Shown: positions 34,234-43,664, numbered from the stretch's first letter. The stretch is DNA of 64,000 nt from Parvibaculaceae bacterium (GCA_029209985.1 JARGNZ010000009.1:44803-108802), one strand, 5' to 3'. Translations and numbers: made by a program. The notes: generated by a model not told the origin, from the letters alone.

Positions 34234-37215
34234 TTAGCGCAAGTACTCTTCCAAGGTGCTGAGCAAATTGGCGTCAACTTTACCTGTCACCGACAGTCCA
34301 GCCATTTGTTGGAAATTGCGAATGGCTTCTCGTGTTTTGGGTCCCATCATGCCATCCGCCGGGCCAGTGACATATCCCAGCTCAGCAAGCATTGATTGCG
34401 CCCGCGACAGATCGCCTTTGGTGTTGGACGATTGTGCCCAGCTTCTAACAGAAGCAAGGTCGCCGTTCGCCAAAGGTGATTTCGGTTTAGGTGTCCAGTT
34501 CTTCACGCCCAACTTAGCATCCACTAAAGCGGCCGCGTCCAATTGGTTGGCCAGCTCGTCGCGTTTTTGGGCAGCCCCCTTGTCACCAGACAAAGCGGCA
34601 ATTGCAAACCAGTGAAAGGCTTTGGCCGGGGTGCGGTCAACGCCTAAGCCGCGCTCATAAAGCACAGCAGTATTATATTGGCTGTCCCCTAATCCATGAT
34701 CGGCGGCTTGTTCAAACCAGACAGCGGCTTCTTTGAAGTCTTGGGGCACGCCCCGGCCTTCAGCATGAATAACGGCAAGGTTGTGCATGGCTTTTACATT
34801 GCCCTGCGTTGCAGCCTGTTCGTACCAAGAGGCGGCCTTCGTCATATCCTTGGCCACGCCTTCCCCTTTTTCATAAAGGGAGGCCAGACGATACTGGGCC
34901 GCTGCAAAACCTTGTTTGGCAGATTTTTCCAACCAGAAAGAAGCCTGCTTAAAGTCTTGGGGAACGCCCGTGCCCGCCGCATAATTCATCGCAACCTGAT
35001 ATTGCGCTGCGGCTTCCCCGCGTGAAGCTGCTTGGCGCAAGGTGGGGGCTGAATTGCTTTGCGTGACCGGTTTGACAGGCGCTGACCCAACGCGCGGTCC
35101 TTTTTCAACATTTACAGTTGGTTTCGGACGTTTGGGTGAAGCAGGTTTTGCTTTTACAGGTTGTGCCTTAACAGGCGTAGGTGTGGGCGCTGGAACATCC
35201 GCCGCATTCTGGGTTCCAGCGTCCTTCGGAGTGGCCTCCGATTGTTCAGGGACCGGGGAGACAGGTGCTGTGCTTGGTACAAGCGCATCAGAAGGTGTTT
35301 CTGGCGTTGTGGCACTCTCACCTGGCAAAGCCGGGTTTGTTTCAGGTGTGTTTGTTATCTCTGGCGTTGGTTGCGGTGTGTTTTTGTTCAAAAAGCTCAC
35401 CAAGCCGACAGCTAAAATGAGGGTGAGCACACCACAGGCTACCCAAATGAAGACCTTGCGCATAAGCGTGCTGGGCTCATCTTCATACCGGGTGAAGTGT
35501 CCATCGTTTTCAAAGCCAACGCGGCTGGGTGCCTCACCGTTTTGCGAGGCCATAGCCGCGCGTCGGGCGGCGGCAATAAAATCTTGTGCCCCAAGGCTAT
35601 TCGTTGGCCCCGGCGCGGGATTGCCCGGTGTACCTTGTGGGTAGGGCGCGCCTGTTGGGGGCAATTCGCCCATAGATGGTGCCTCTCCCGCCATCGGGGG
35701 AGGAGGGGCCGCAGGGCCGCGCATGTCAGCGCCCGGCGAAACCATGCCAGGAGGTGGCGGCGGGGCAGCCGATGCAAAGGGATCATTTAAGCCCGAAGGG
35801 TGGGGGGGAGACGAGGGACGCGCATTGCCCATGGGCGGTGGTGCGGGCATCTCTGGGGCACCGGTTGTGATGGACACCGGTGGCGGTGGCATATTGCCCG
35901 GTTGAGATAAAGGATCAGCACGCTCCGCTTCGGCGTCGGCCTCAGCCTTTTCTCGGCGCAAGCCTTCAGCGCGTTCGGCTTCAATGCGGCTCAAACGCGT
36001 TGCAACCTCACCCATGGTCGTGCTGATTTTATCATCCAGCCGCTGGGCAATGTCGTTCACATTGTCAGAAATTTCGGCGAGTTTAGCTTGCTCATTTTCT
36101 GCAAAATTTGCCTGCATATCCGCGATGGCCTGCGCGACAATTTGCGAAGAGTCTGCGGCTTTGTTTTCTGTTTCCACAAGTTGCACGTCAATCGCATTGA
36201 GGCGCGGTTCAACGCGTTCCAAAATGGATGTGGCCATCGCCTGTGGTTCGGCTTTGAGTTGATCAATGCGGTCTAGCAAGCCGTGCAGGCTTGTTTCCAT
36301 CTTTTCAAATGCGCTCACATGGCGAAGTTCATTTTCAACCAAGCGTGTTTGCAGCTCATCGAGGTTCTGCTCCAGCTTGGCGATGGTGTCTTGTTTCTGC
36401 GTTTCGTCTGATTTGCTTTCAAGCGCGGAGAGGGCAGCATCAATGGCTTTGCTCTGCACTTCTTCGGTATTGTGTGCAGCTTGCGTGACAGCACTTTCTA
36501 CCGTGGCAATCCGGTCAACCAGCGTTTGCACAGACCCAGTCAAGGCAGCGGTTTGTTTGCGGGCCTTCTCAGCTTCTGCTTGCGCTTCTGTGTCATCAAA
36601 CCGTTGACCCAAAGAAGAAAGGCCCTTGCGGATTTCAGCAAAACGTTGGTCTGTTTCTTTATTTGAATTTTCGAGATGATCTACAACAGCCGAAACTGTT
36701 TTTTCCAGCGTCAAAATAGCGGAGCGATCTTCGGCTCGTGGTGCAGCAGACATTTGGCGCATCCGTTCTGCTTCTTCAATGCGCTCTGAAAGGCTTTGAA
36801 GCTTTTGCGTGATCGGGTCAATCGCTGCAGCTTGTGATGCAGACGGTGTGTCGGGGTGCAGCCGACGTTCCAACGCATCCAACAAACCATCAACTCGTTG
36901 ATCAGTGGAATCCATTCGTTGCATTAGGTCGCTGATGGTGTCGGTGATCGGGCTGAGATCTAACCCCGCAACCGGATTGTTTGCTTGGCCGCCAGTAGGG
37001 TAATCATATCCCGCAGCTTGGCCGATATATCCAGGACCCATCGGATGCGAGCCACCACCTTGGGGGCCGGCATCTACGTCATCAGTGCTGTTGACAATAA
37101 TTGCTTGGTTCAGCCATGCGCCCAGCGTCATGCCTGCGCGACGAGCTGCTTGTTTTGCAGCTTCGCGGGCTTCAGGCTCTATGCCTTTAACGCTCCAAGG
37201 GACGGCAGGTCTCAT
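34234..37215 (-). CDS. podJ: PodJ-like polar localisation factor with Sel1 repeats and peptidoglycan-binding domain
   Basis: 993 residues. The N-terminus begins MRPAVPWSVKGIEPEAREA and includes RRAGMTLGAWLN, a conserved opening of alphaproteobacterial PodJ proteins. Long coiled coils (about 90-430), a Pro/Gly/Ala-rich linker (about 448-540), one membrane helix (about 585-607), a Thr/Pro-rich periplasmic stretch, four or five Sel1-type repeats (about 723-885), and a C-terminal peptidoglycan-binding domain (about 932-993, GYVTGPADGMMGPKTREAIR). Caulobacter PodJ (974 residues) has the same order and recruits polar organelle factors such as PleC. The upstream gap carries a CtrA-type box and four GANTC sites. 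Confidence 0.82.
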   Translation of the reverse strand: MRPAVPWSVKGIEPEAREAAKQAARRAGMTLGAWLNQAIIVNSTDDVDAGPQGGGSHPMGPGYIGQAAGYDYPTGGQANNPVAGLDLSPITDTISDLMQRMDSTDQRVDGLLDALERRLHPDTPSASQAAAIDPITQKLQSLSERIEEAERMRQMSAAPRAEDRSAILTLEKTVSAVVDHLENSNKETDQRFAEIRKGLSSLGQRFDDTEAQAEAEKARKQTAALTGSVQTLVDRIATVESAVTQAAHNTEEVQSKAIDAALSALESKSDETQKQDTIAKLEQNLDELQTRLVENELRHVSAFEKMETSLHGLLDRIDQLKAEPQAMATSILERVEPRLNAIDVQLVETENKAADSSQIVAQAIADMQANFAENEQAKLAEISDNVNDIAQRLDDKISTTMGEVATRLSRIEAERAEGLRREKAEADAEAERADPLSQPGNMPPPPVSITTGAPEMPAPPPMGNARPSSPPHPSGLNDPFASAAPPPPPGMVSPGADMRGPAAPPPPMAGEAPSMGELPPTGAPYPQGTPGNPAPGPTNSLGAQDFIAAARRAAMASQNGEAPSRVGFENDGHFTRYEDEPSTLMRKVFIWVACGVLTLILAVGLVSFLNKNTPQPTPEITNTPETNPALPGESATTPETPSDALVPSTAPVSPVPEQSEATPKDAGTQNAADVPAPTPTPVKAQPVKAKPASPKRPKPTVNVEKGPRVGSAPVKPVTQSNSAPTLRQAASRGEAAAQYQVAMNYAAGTGVPQDFKQASFWLEKSAKQGFAAAQYRLASLYEKGEGVAKDMTKAASWYEQAATQGNVKAMHNLAVIHAEGRGVPQDFKEAAVWFEQAADHGLGDSQYNTAVLYERGLGVDRTPAKAFHWFAIAALSGDKGAAQKRDELANQLDAAALVDAKLGVKNWTPKPKSPLANGDLASVRSWAQSSNTKGDLSRAQSMLAELGYVTGPADGMMGPKTREAIRNFQQMAGLSVTGKVDANLLSTLEEYLR

Positions 37216-37216
37216 C

Positions 37217-37447
37217 GAATCACTTGTCCTTTATTGATCCCATGTTTTATCGGTCAGAGGATTCACTGTAAAGCGCCCGAGACCATGGGATGAGCCATTC
37301 TGGCAGGCGATCAACTCAATCTCGGTGTGTTTGCTTCACAGCTCAACCACGTATCAGCAGTATCACGCTATCTTAAAGTTCCATTAAGCCGCACGGATGG
37401 TAAACGCATCGTTAATGATGATGCCAAAAAGCTGAGTCAATTGAATC
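37217..37447. promoter_or_regulatory. CtrA-type box and GANTC cluster upstream of the podJ-like gene
   Basis: TTAA-N7-TTAA at 37373-37387 matches the CtrA half-site spacing. GANTC sites, the target of the cell-cycle methyltransferase CcrM, are at 37217-37221, 37260-37264, 37434-37438 and 37443-37447. About one would be expected by chance in 231 bp. The 442-bp gap also holds the CAP-gene terminator. No -35/-10 pair was picked. Confidence 0.55.
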
Positions 37448-37592
37448 ACTTAAAGGACGGACGTTCCAAATGAAAAGGGACGATGCGGGGGATTGTTCAA
37501 AGCGCGCGAAATACCAGACAGCGGTGATGTGCCGATAAAGTCACGGTTGAATTTTATTGAAAAAATAAAGGCGAGCAGTGGAAAATACAGTG

Positions 37593-37616
37593 AAAAAAGG
37601 GCTGAGCATAGCCCAA
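37593..37616 (-). terminator. Terminator of the CAP-domain gene
   Basis: On the minus strand GGGCT and AGCCC form a five-bp stem with a six-base loop and a run of six T's. Directly downstream of the CAP gene stop at 37658. Confidence 0.65.
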
Positions 37617-37657
37617 CCCTTCTTTAATCGTGTTGTCGGGTGGTGTGATGATTTGTG

Positions 37658-38233
37658 TTACTCAGAGAAAAGTTGCACGACGTATGTTTCGTTCCCGCGT
37701 TGTGCAACGCCTAATCCGGTTTTCGTGTATCGCTGGTTGCGAATGTTGCGCCGGTGAGTGGGGCTATTCATCCAGTCATGGGCAAACTTGTCCGCCTTAT
37801 CGCGCATCGTTGTGCCCGGCAAAAAGGTGGCTGTGGCAATGTTTTCAGACATCTTGCTTTTGAAATTAGGATCAATCGCAAGTATGCGTTCGCGCGGCGA
37901 TTGTCCCTCAGGGTTTATATGCGAGAAAAAGTTACGCGCTGCCATGTCAGCGGCATGTCCCGCTGCAGCTTTTTGGAGGTCTGCGGACAGCGACAGTGTG
38001 CTGCCTCGTGCCTCATTGACGCGCACAAGGATTCTTTGTCCCAAGGGGGTGATTTGGGTAGGAGCTGCTTGGGCGGCAGCAGGCCGCGCGGTTGTCGAGA
38101 CATTCATGGGCTTTGGCCCGCTCCCTGAAGACGCTGCACATGCGCTTAGCATACCCAACGCCAAAAGGCTGAATGCCAATTTAAGGGACCGGCCAGTGCC
38201 AACCCGGTTTTGTGCGATCATGTTGTGAGCCAT
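37658..38233 (-). CDS. CAP (SCP/PR1) domain lipoprotein
   Basis: 191 residues from the ATG at 38233, which has AGGGGAG upstream; longer frames lack a ribosome site. A hydrophobic segment ends in LSAC, a lipobox. After a low-complexity Ala/Pro linker comes a CAP domain: ADMAARNFFSHINPEGQSP, NIATATFLPG, DWMNSPTHRRNI and LGVAQRGNETYVVQLF. Bacterial CAP proteins are envelope-linked and of mostly unknown function. It lies upstream of the podJ-like gene on the same strand but ends in its own terminator. Confidence 0.87.
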   Translation of the reverse strand: MAHNMIAQNRVGTGRSLKLAFSLLALGMLSACAASSGSGPKPMNVSTTARPAAAQAAPTQITPLGQRILVRVNEARGSTLSLSADLQKAAAGHAADMAARNFFSHINPEGQSPRERILAIDPNFKSKMSENIATATFLPGTTMRDKADKFAHDWMNSPTHRRNIRNQRYTKTGLGVAQRGNETYVVQLFSE

Positions 38234-38391
38234 TTTTCTCCCCTTTTGAACCCGTGCCGTTCTCTCATACGATGCCTGCCCATCGGGGAAGGCGTGCAGA
38301 CGACTTGGCCCTACACTACCGCTCAATCTTTTGCCTTCTCAAGCACAATCGACCCTCCATATGCTCGGGCCTATGTCGCCCCAGTGGACTT

Positions 38392-38428
38392 TGTGAAAAC
38401 ACATCAGTGTGCTCTGTGAAAACACATC
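38392..38428. repeat. Twin operator-like direct repeat between the CAP and MerR genes
   Basis: TGTGAAAACACATC occurs at 38392-38405 and 38415-38428, identical, 23 bp start to start (about two helical turns). Each copy is internally symmetric (TGTG-AAAA-CACA). Located 160-195 bp upstream of the CAP gene start and far from the MerR gene. The 541-bp gap 38234-38774 otherwise holds the MerR operator. Confidence 0.5.
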
Positions 38429-38629
38429 GGACGAGACTGATTCTGGTGTCTCTCGGCGTGTCAGAACCGCCTGAAAAAATTCATGAATATTTTCCAACTT
38501 CCGTAGGGGCGGCAAGAGATAGGGATGACAAGGTGAAAACCCTCAGGTTTCCGCCAGTTATTTATTTGACAGATGACCTATAACTATTTAGAAGTCCGTC
38601 TTGCTTGAGGGGAAACCGCGCTCTGCAGC

Positions 38630-38658
38630 TTGACGTTTACGTCAACGTCAACTACATA
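38630..38658 (+). promoter_or_regulatory. MerR-type operator and overlapping promoter of the beta-oxidation operon
   Basis: TTGACGTTTACGTCAA (38630-38645) is an inverted repeat with perfect seven-bp arms, and a third ACGTCAA half-site overlaps its end (38645-38651). The first arm supplies a TTGACG -35 box, and TACATA at 38653-38658 lies 17 bp beyond it. The palindrome starts 145 bp upstream of the MerR gene. Similar palindromes are bound by LiuR-type regulators of branched-chain and acyl-CoA catabolism. Confidence 0.65.
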
Positions 38659-38774
38659 TTTGAGCAATAAGACCGGCCATTTCCTCAAGCGGAAGGTGAG
38701 TAGACAATTCGCTCATAGCTAAGGATTTTGTACCGGTTAGGGCCAGCTAATGGCTGACGCAGAGGAGAACGCAC

Positions 38775-39245
38775 ATGGAAGTTGCAGTAGAAAAAACTGT
38801 ACCAAGCGACATGAACCAAACTCATGACGCGGACGCACAAACCTACACCATCACTCAACTCGCAGAAGAATTCGGCGTGACTACACGAGCAATCCGTTTT
38901 TATGAAGATAAGGATTTGCTGCACCCACGCCGTCAGGGACAGGCTCGCATTTATCGGCCAAGAGATCGCGCCCGATTACACCTAATCGTAAGCGGCAAAT
39001 TGGTTGGTTTCACGTTGGCAGAAATCAAAGAGATTATTGATCTTTATGATATTTCCGATGGTGGAGAAGCTCAATACTGTCACGCCCTCCGTAAATTTGA
39101 AGAACGTATTGAAAGCTTGCGTCAGCAAAAAGCTGAAATCGATATTCAAATTAAGGGCCTAGAAGCCGGTGGCGCACGCGTCCAACGGTTGCTCGACGAA
39201 GTATTAGCCAATGAAGCGTCTGTTCCAATGTGTCAAAAAAACTAA
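38775..39245 (+). CDS. MerR family regulator, LiuR-like
   Basis: 156 residues. N-terminal winged helix-turn-helix (about 24-92): TITQLAEEFGVTTRAIRFYE and ARIYRPRDRARL, then GFTLAEIKEIIDLYD. A coiled-coil dimer helix follows (about 107-135, KFEERIESLRQQKAEI). No effector-binding domain or metal-type cysteine cluster, as in LiuR-type members; one Cys lies near the end. Strong ribosome site (GAGGAG). Leads the acyl-CoA dehydrogenase operon, so it probably represses or activates that operon and itself via the palindrome at 38630. Confidence 0.88.
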   Translation: MEVAVEKTVPSDMNQTHDADAQTYTITQLAEEFGVTTRAIRFYEDKDLLHPRRQGQARIYRPRDRARLHLIVSGKLVGFTLAEIKEIIDLYDISDGGEAQYCHALRKFEERIESLRQQKAEIDIQIKGLEAGGARVQRLLDEVLANEASVPMCQKN

Positions 39246-39268
39246 TCTTGAACATTGGAGACTAAGGT

Positions 39269-41062
39269 ATGCCCCTCTATCAGGCACCTATTCGTGACTA
39301 TCAGTTCGTGTTGCATGAAGTTCTCAACACGGGCCAATACGCCAATCTGCCAAGCTTTGCGGACGCGTCAGACGATTTGATGAACGCAATTCTGGAAGAA
39401 GCGGCCAAATTGGCGCAAGAGGTTCTCCTCCCCCTCAATCAGGTGGGCGATGAGCAAGGCTGTAAACTTGAGAACGGCATTGTGCGCACTCCCGATGGGT
39501 TTGCGGAAGCTTATAAACAGATGGTTGATGGTGGTTGGCCGTCCCTGACAGGCGACACCGCCTATGATGGACAGGGCTTGCCGAACGTCTTAGCGACAGC
39601 CGTCAATGAGATGATCAGCTCTTCCAACATGGCCTTTGCGATGTACCCGGGCTTGTCGCATGGGGTTTATTCCGCCTTGCATCACCACGGCTCAGACGAG
39701 TTGAAAAAAACCTACTTGCCAAACCTAGTCTCTGGCGAGTGGACAGGCACGATGAACCTGACGGAACCCCATTGCGGCACAGACCTCGGGTTGCTGCGTT
39801 CCAAGGCGGTGCCACAAGCTGACGGCACGTTCAAAATTTCGGGCCAAAAAATCTTCATCTCAGCGGGCGATCATGAGATGGCCTCTAACATCATTCACTT
39901 GGTGTTGGCGCGTGTGGAAGGTGGCCCTGAAGGCGTGGGTGGCATCTCTCTCTTTGTGGTGCCGAAATACCTTATTCAAGAAGACGGGTCTTTGTCAGGC
40001 GAGCGGAATGGCGTTTCTGTCGGCTCTTTGGAAAAGAAAATGGGTATCCACGGCAATGCAACCTGCGTTCTCAACTATGATGACGCAGTGGGCTTCATTG
40101 TGGGCGAAGAAAACAAGGGCCTGCGCGCCATGTTCACCATGATGAATGAAGCGCGTTTGGGCGTGGGCATGCAGGGAATTGCGCAATCCGAAATCGCCTA
40201 TCAAAATGCTCGTGACTACGCCTTGGAGCGGGTTCAGGGGCGTTCGCTAACAGGACCCAAAAACCCTGAAAAACCAGCGGATCCGTTGATTGTGCACCCA
40301 GACGTGCGCCGCATTCTGATGACCATCCGTTCCTTCAATGAAGGCGCACGGGCCTTGATGTTGTGGACGGCGTTGCAGGGGGACTTGTCTCACCTCAGTG
40401 ACGATGAATCCGTGCGCGAATTGGGCGACGACATGATGGCCTTGCTCACCCCTGTGATCAAAGGTCACTTCACAGACATCGGCTTTGCAAACTGCGTAGA
40501 CGCGCAGCAAGTCTACGGTGGCCATGGCTACATCGACGAACAAGGCATGGGCCAATTTGTCCGTGATGCCCGTATTGCCCAAATCTACGAAGGCGCAAAC
40601 GGCGTGCAGGCCTTGGATCTTGTAGGCCGTAAACTCGCCATGAAAGGCGGACGTCCCGTTTTGACGTTCTCCAAAATGGTTGATGACGCCATCGCTGAAG
40701 CAGAAGCCGATGAAGCATTGAGCTTTGCAATCGCCCCCATGAAAGCCGCGAAGAAAGACTTCGATGAGGCAACAGGCTGGTTCATGGAAAATGCATTGAA
40801 AAACTTTGACCACGCGGGCGCCGGGTCAACAGACTTCATGCACCTCTTAGGGCGTTTGGCTGTTGGCTTTATGTGGCTCAGGCTCTGCAAAGTAGCCCAA
40901 TCACAATTGGCGGCTGGTTCAACCGACGCCGAATTTTATCAAACCAAGCTCACGCTGGCGCAATTCTATATGGAACGCCTGTTGCCGGAAACCGCTGTCA
41001 ATTTGACACGGATTAAAACCGGTGCAGACACCATGATGTCGCTTCCAGCGGAGGCATTCTAA
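39269..41062 (+). CDS. Acyl-CoA dehydrogenase with C-terminal extension (DmdC/FadE-like)
   Basis: 597 residues. FAD enzyme making trans-2-enoyl-CoA. GTMNLTEPHCGTDLGLLRS and the GQKIFISAG strand bind FAD and substrate. The catalytic glutamate is E441 in IYEGANGVQ. The extra C-terminal domain of about 120 residues places it with the 590-600-residue acyl-CoA dehydrogenases that include 3-methylmercaptopropionyl-CoA dehydrogenase (DmdC) and related FadE enzymes. The substrate cannot be told from sequence. First enzyme gene of the MerR-led operon, 23 bp after the regulator stop. Confidence 0.9.
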   Translation: MPLYQAPIRDYQFVLHEVLNTGQYANLPSFADASDDLMNAILEEAAKLAQEVLLPLNQVGDEQGCKLENGIVRTPDGFAEAYKQMVDGGWPSLTGDTAYDGQGLPNVLATAVNEMISSSNMAFAMYPGLSHGVYSALHHHGSDELKKTYLPNLVSGEWTGTMNLTEPHCGTDLGLLRSKAVPQADGTFKISGQKIFISAGDHEMASNIIHLVLARVEGGPEGVGGISLFVVPKYLIQEDGSLSGERNGVSVGSLEKKMGIHGNATCVLNYDDAVGFIVGEENKGLRAMFTMMNEARLGVGMQGIAQSEIAYQNARDYALERVQGRSLTGPKNPEKPADPLIVHPDVRRILMTIRSFNEGARALMLWTALQGDLSHLSDDESVRELGDDMMALLTPVIKGHFTDIGFANCVDAQQVYGGHGYIDEQGMGQFVRDARIAQIYEGANGVQALDLVGRKLAMKGGRPVLTFSKMVDDAIAEAEADEALSFAIAPMKAAKKDFDEATGWFMENALKNFDHAGAGSTDFMHLLGRLAVGFMWLRLCKVAQSQLAAGSTDAEFYQTKLTLAQFYMERLLPETAVNLTRIKTGADTMMSLPAEAF

Positions 41063-41111
41063 AATCTAAACGAAGCCACGCTGTTCAGCAGGGGCGTATT
41101 TAAGGGAAGCA

Positions 41112-42275
41112 ATGATGTATAATCTAATGGAGGGGTATAAATCCCCGTGGCTTAACGAAGAGCTTGAAATTCTTCAGGACGCCGTCAATAAATTTTACAC
41201 TCGGGAGTTCCTGCCCCTTGCTGAGAAGTGGAACGAGCAAGGCAAAGTAGACCGCGACGCTTGGAATAAAGCGGGTGAAGCGGGTTTGCTTTGCGCCTCA
41301 ATCTCTGAGGAATATGGCGGCGGTGGGGGCACGTTCGCCCATGAAATGATCATCGACCAAGAGCTGCACCGTGTCGGCATTCCCGGTTTCGGAAACTCCG
41401 TGCACTCTGGCATTGTCGCTCACTACATCCAGTCTTACGGTACAGAAGAACAAAAGAAAAAGTGGTTGCCGAAAATGGCATCTGGCGAGCTTGTGGCCGC
41501 CATTGCCATGACCGAGCCGGGCACAGGGTCCGATTTGCAGAACGTGCGGTCAACCGCGCTCAAAGATGGCAATGAATACGTCATCAATGGCCAAAAAACA
41601 TTCATCACAAATGGCCAAAACGCGGACCTGATTTGCGTGATCGCAAAAACCGATCCTTCAGCAGGCGGGAAAGGTGTTTCCCTCGTGATGGTGGAGACCG
41701 AAGAAGTCGAAGGTTTCCGTCGCGGACGTAACCTCGATAAGATCGGTCAAAAAGCAGCTGACACATCAGAGCTTTTCTTTGATGATGTGCGGGTGCCCTT
41801 GACCAACCTTCTCGGTTCCGAAGAAGGGCAAGGCTTCTATCAGTTGATGCAGCAATTGCCTCAAGAGCGCCTCATCATCGCGTCGAGTGCGGTTGTGACC
41901 ATGGAAAAAGCCCTACACTTCACAACTGAATACGTTAAAGAGCGCACCGCGTTCGGCAAACGCATTTTGGATTTCCAAAACACCCAATTCAAATTGGCTG
42001 AATGTAAAACAGAAGCCGCGATCGCACGGACCTTTGTGGACCAATGTGCCGTGCGCTTGTTGAATGGCGAGTTGGACCCAACCACAGCAGCCATGGCTAA
42101 ATATTGGTGTACGGATAAAGAAAACGAAATTGTGGATACATGCCTGCAATTCTTCGGTGGCTTTGGCTACATGAATGAATATCCAATCGCGCGCATGTAT
42201 GCCGATAGCCGCGTGCAAAAAATCTACGGCGGCGCAAACGAAATCATGAAAATGCTGATCGCGCGCACACTTTAA
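41112..42275 (+). CDS. Acyl-CoA dehydrogenase, long-chain/isovaleryl type active site
   Basis: 387 residues. FAD and substrate motifs TEPGTGSDLQNV and GQKTFITNGQNADL are clear. The place where medium-chain enzymes carry their catalytic Glu reads YGGANEI, with Gly. Instead E252 in LPQERL lies where isovaleryl-CoA and long-chain dehydrogenases have theirs. So this is a different class from its operon neighbour, useful for a different chain length or for a branched acyl-CoA. Ribosome site GGGAAG; start at 41112 or the next ATG. Confidence 0.9.
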   Translation: MMYNLMEGYKSPWLNEELEILQDAVNKFYTREFLPLAEKWNEQGKVDRDAWNKAGEAGLLCASISEEYGGGGGTFAHEMIIDQELHRVGIPGFGNSVHSGIVAHYIQSYGTEEQKKKWLPKMASGELVAAIAMTEPGTGSDLQNVRSTALKDGNEYVINGQKTFITNGQNADLICVIAKTDPSAGGKGVSLVMVETEEVEGFRRGRNLDKIGQKAADTSELFFDDVRVPLTNLLGSEEGQGFYQLMQQLPQERLIIASSAVVTMEKALHFTTEYVKERTAFGKRILDFQNTQFKLAECKTEAAIARTFVDQCAVRLLNGELDPTTAAMAKYWCTDKENEIVDTCLQFFGGFGYMNEYPIARMYADSRVQKIYGGANEIMKMLIARTL

Positions 42276-42339
42276 GCGCGAACAATCAATCATACCGCTC
42301 ACTAAGAAGGCGGGTCATAACACAAACATCTTTTCTGTA

Positions 42340-42365
42340 GGGATGCGCACCCCTCTGCGCGTCCC
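42340..42365 (+). repeat. Intercistronic hairpin before the thiolase gene
   Basis: GGGATGCGCA pairs with TGCGCGTCCC (10 bp, one G-T) around CCCCTC, 20 bp upstream of the thiolase start. No T-run follows, so it is not a terminator. It may affect mRNA stability or relative expression. Confidence 0.5.
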
Positions 42366-42384
42366 ACCCTCCAGGGAGTTACCC

Positions 42385-43590
42385 ATGACAGAATGTTATA
42401 TCTACGATCACGTACGCACGCCTCGTGGTAAAGGCAAAAAAGACGGCGCGTTACATGAAGTGACCGCGTTGCAACTCGCCACGCAAGTGCTGGAAAATCT
42501 CCGCGACCGCAACAACCTCGACACCTCTCTGGTGGATGATGTGGTGATGGGCTGTGTGGATCCGGTCGGCGAGCAAGGCAGTAACATCGCGCGGATTGCT
42601 GTGATGAACGCTGACTACGCAGACACAACAGCGGGCGTGCAGATCAACCGTTTTTGCGCCTCAGGTCTTGAAGCCACGAATATGGCGGCTGCAAAAATTA
42701 TGGCTGGCGAAGCGGATATGGCGATCGGCGGCGGCGTGGAAAGCATGTCCCGCGTCGGCATGGGCGCATCAGGTGGCGCTTGGAATTCCGATCCAGAAAT
42801 CGCGATGAAGTCATACTTCACCCCCCAAGGCATTGGCGCTGATTTGATCGCCACAAAATGGGGTTTCTCTCGGGATGATGTGGATGGCTATGCCATCGAG
42901 TCACAGAAACGAGCCAAAAATGCTTGGGACAATGGCTACTTCTCCAATTCTGTCATCCCCGTTAAAGACATCAATGGCCTGACCATTTTGGACCGCGACG
43001 AGCATATGCGGCCAGACGCGACCATGCAGTCCATGGCCTCTCTCAATCCTGCATTTGCAGGCATGGGCGAATTTGCCTTCGATGGCGTGGCAACAGCACG
43101 CTACCCAGAAGTTGAAGAGATCAACCACGTGCACCACGCGGGCAACTCTTCAGGTATCGTCGATGGGTCTGCAGGCATCTTGCTAGGCTCCAAAGAGATG
43201 GGCGAACGCTTAGGCCTCAAGCCGCGCGCACGCATTCGTCAAATGTCATCAATCGGTTCTGAGCCGTGCATCATGTTGACAGGCCCCGCAGACGTGAGCC
43301 GTAAAGCGCTTAACCGTGCGGGCATGAATGCATCTGACATTGATCTGTTTGAATTGAACGAAGCCTTTGCCTCTGTTGTGCTTCGTATGATGCAGTCGCT
43401 CGATATCGATCATGATAAAATGAACGTAAACGGTGGCGCTATTGCCATGGGTCACCCATTGGGTGCAACCGGGGCCATGATCCTTGGAACTGTTCTTGAT
43501 GAGCTTGAACGTCGGGACCTCAATACGGCCCTCGCCACGCTATGTGTCGGCGCTGGCATGGGGACCGCAACCATCATCGAACGCGTTTAA
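42385..43590 (+). CDS. Acetyl-CoA C-acyltransferase (thiolase)
   Basis: 401 residues from the ATG at 42385, which has CAGGGAG upstream; the frame extends 14 codons further. Cleaves 3-ketoacyl-CoA with CoA. Catalytic C91 in [10 protein letters not shown], histidine in [15 protein letters not shown], and the second cysteine in [13 protein letters not shown] degradative (FadA-type) role fits its operon, where dehydrogenation, hydration/oxidation and thiolysis are all encoded. Ends 74 bp before the FadJ-type start. Confidence 0.92.
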   Translation: MTECYIYDHVRTPRGKGKKDGALHEVTALQLATQVLENLRDRNNLDTSLVDDVVMGCVDPVGEQGSNIARIAVMNADYADTTAGVQINRFCASGLEATNMAAAKIMAGEADMAIGGGVESMSRVGMGASGGAWNSDPEIAMKSYFTPQGIGADLIATKWGFSRDDVDGYAIESQKRAKNAWDNGYFSNSVIPVKDINGLTILDRDEHMRPDATMQSMASLNPAFAGMGEFAFDGVATARYPEVEEINHVHHAGNSSGIVDGSAGILLGSKEMGERLGLKPRARIRQMSSIGSEPCIMLTGPADVSRKALNRAGMNASDIDLFELNEAFASVVLRMMQSLDIDHDKMNVNGGAIAMGHPLGATGAMILGTVLDELERRDLNTALATLCVGAGMGTATIIERV

Positions 43591-43604
43591 GCATTGACCA
43601 AGCG

Positions 43605-43629
43605 TTCCCTTCTGCCATGCGGAAGGGAA
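43605..43629 (+). repeat. Intercistronic hairpin before the FadJ-type gene
   Basis: TTCCCTTC pairs perfectly with GAAGGGAA around a nine-base loop, 35 bp upstream of the start codon. No T-run. Second such hairpin in the operon. Confidence 0.5.
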
Positions 43630-43664
43630 GCCCTATGGGCAAACGCTGGAGCAGGAGTTCTAAT

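Noticed and set aside
35042..35644. A 200-codon plus-strand frame opposite the PodJ-like gene
   Set aside because: Low-complexity antisense of the Pro/Thr-rich linker; the minus-strand protein has clear domains on both sides.
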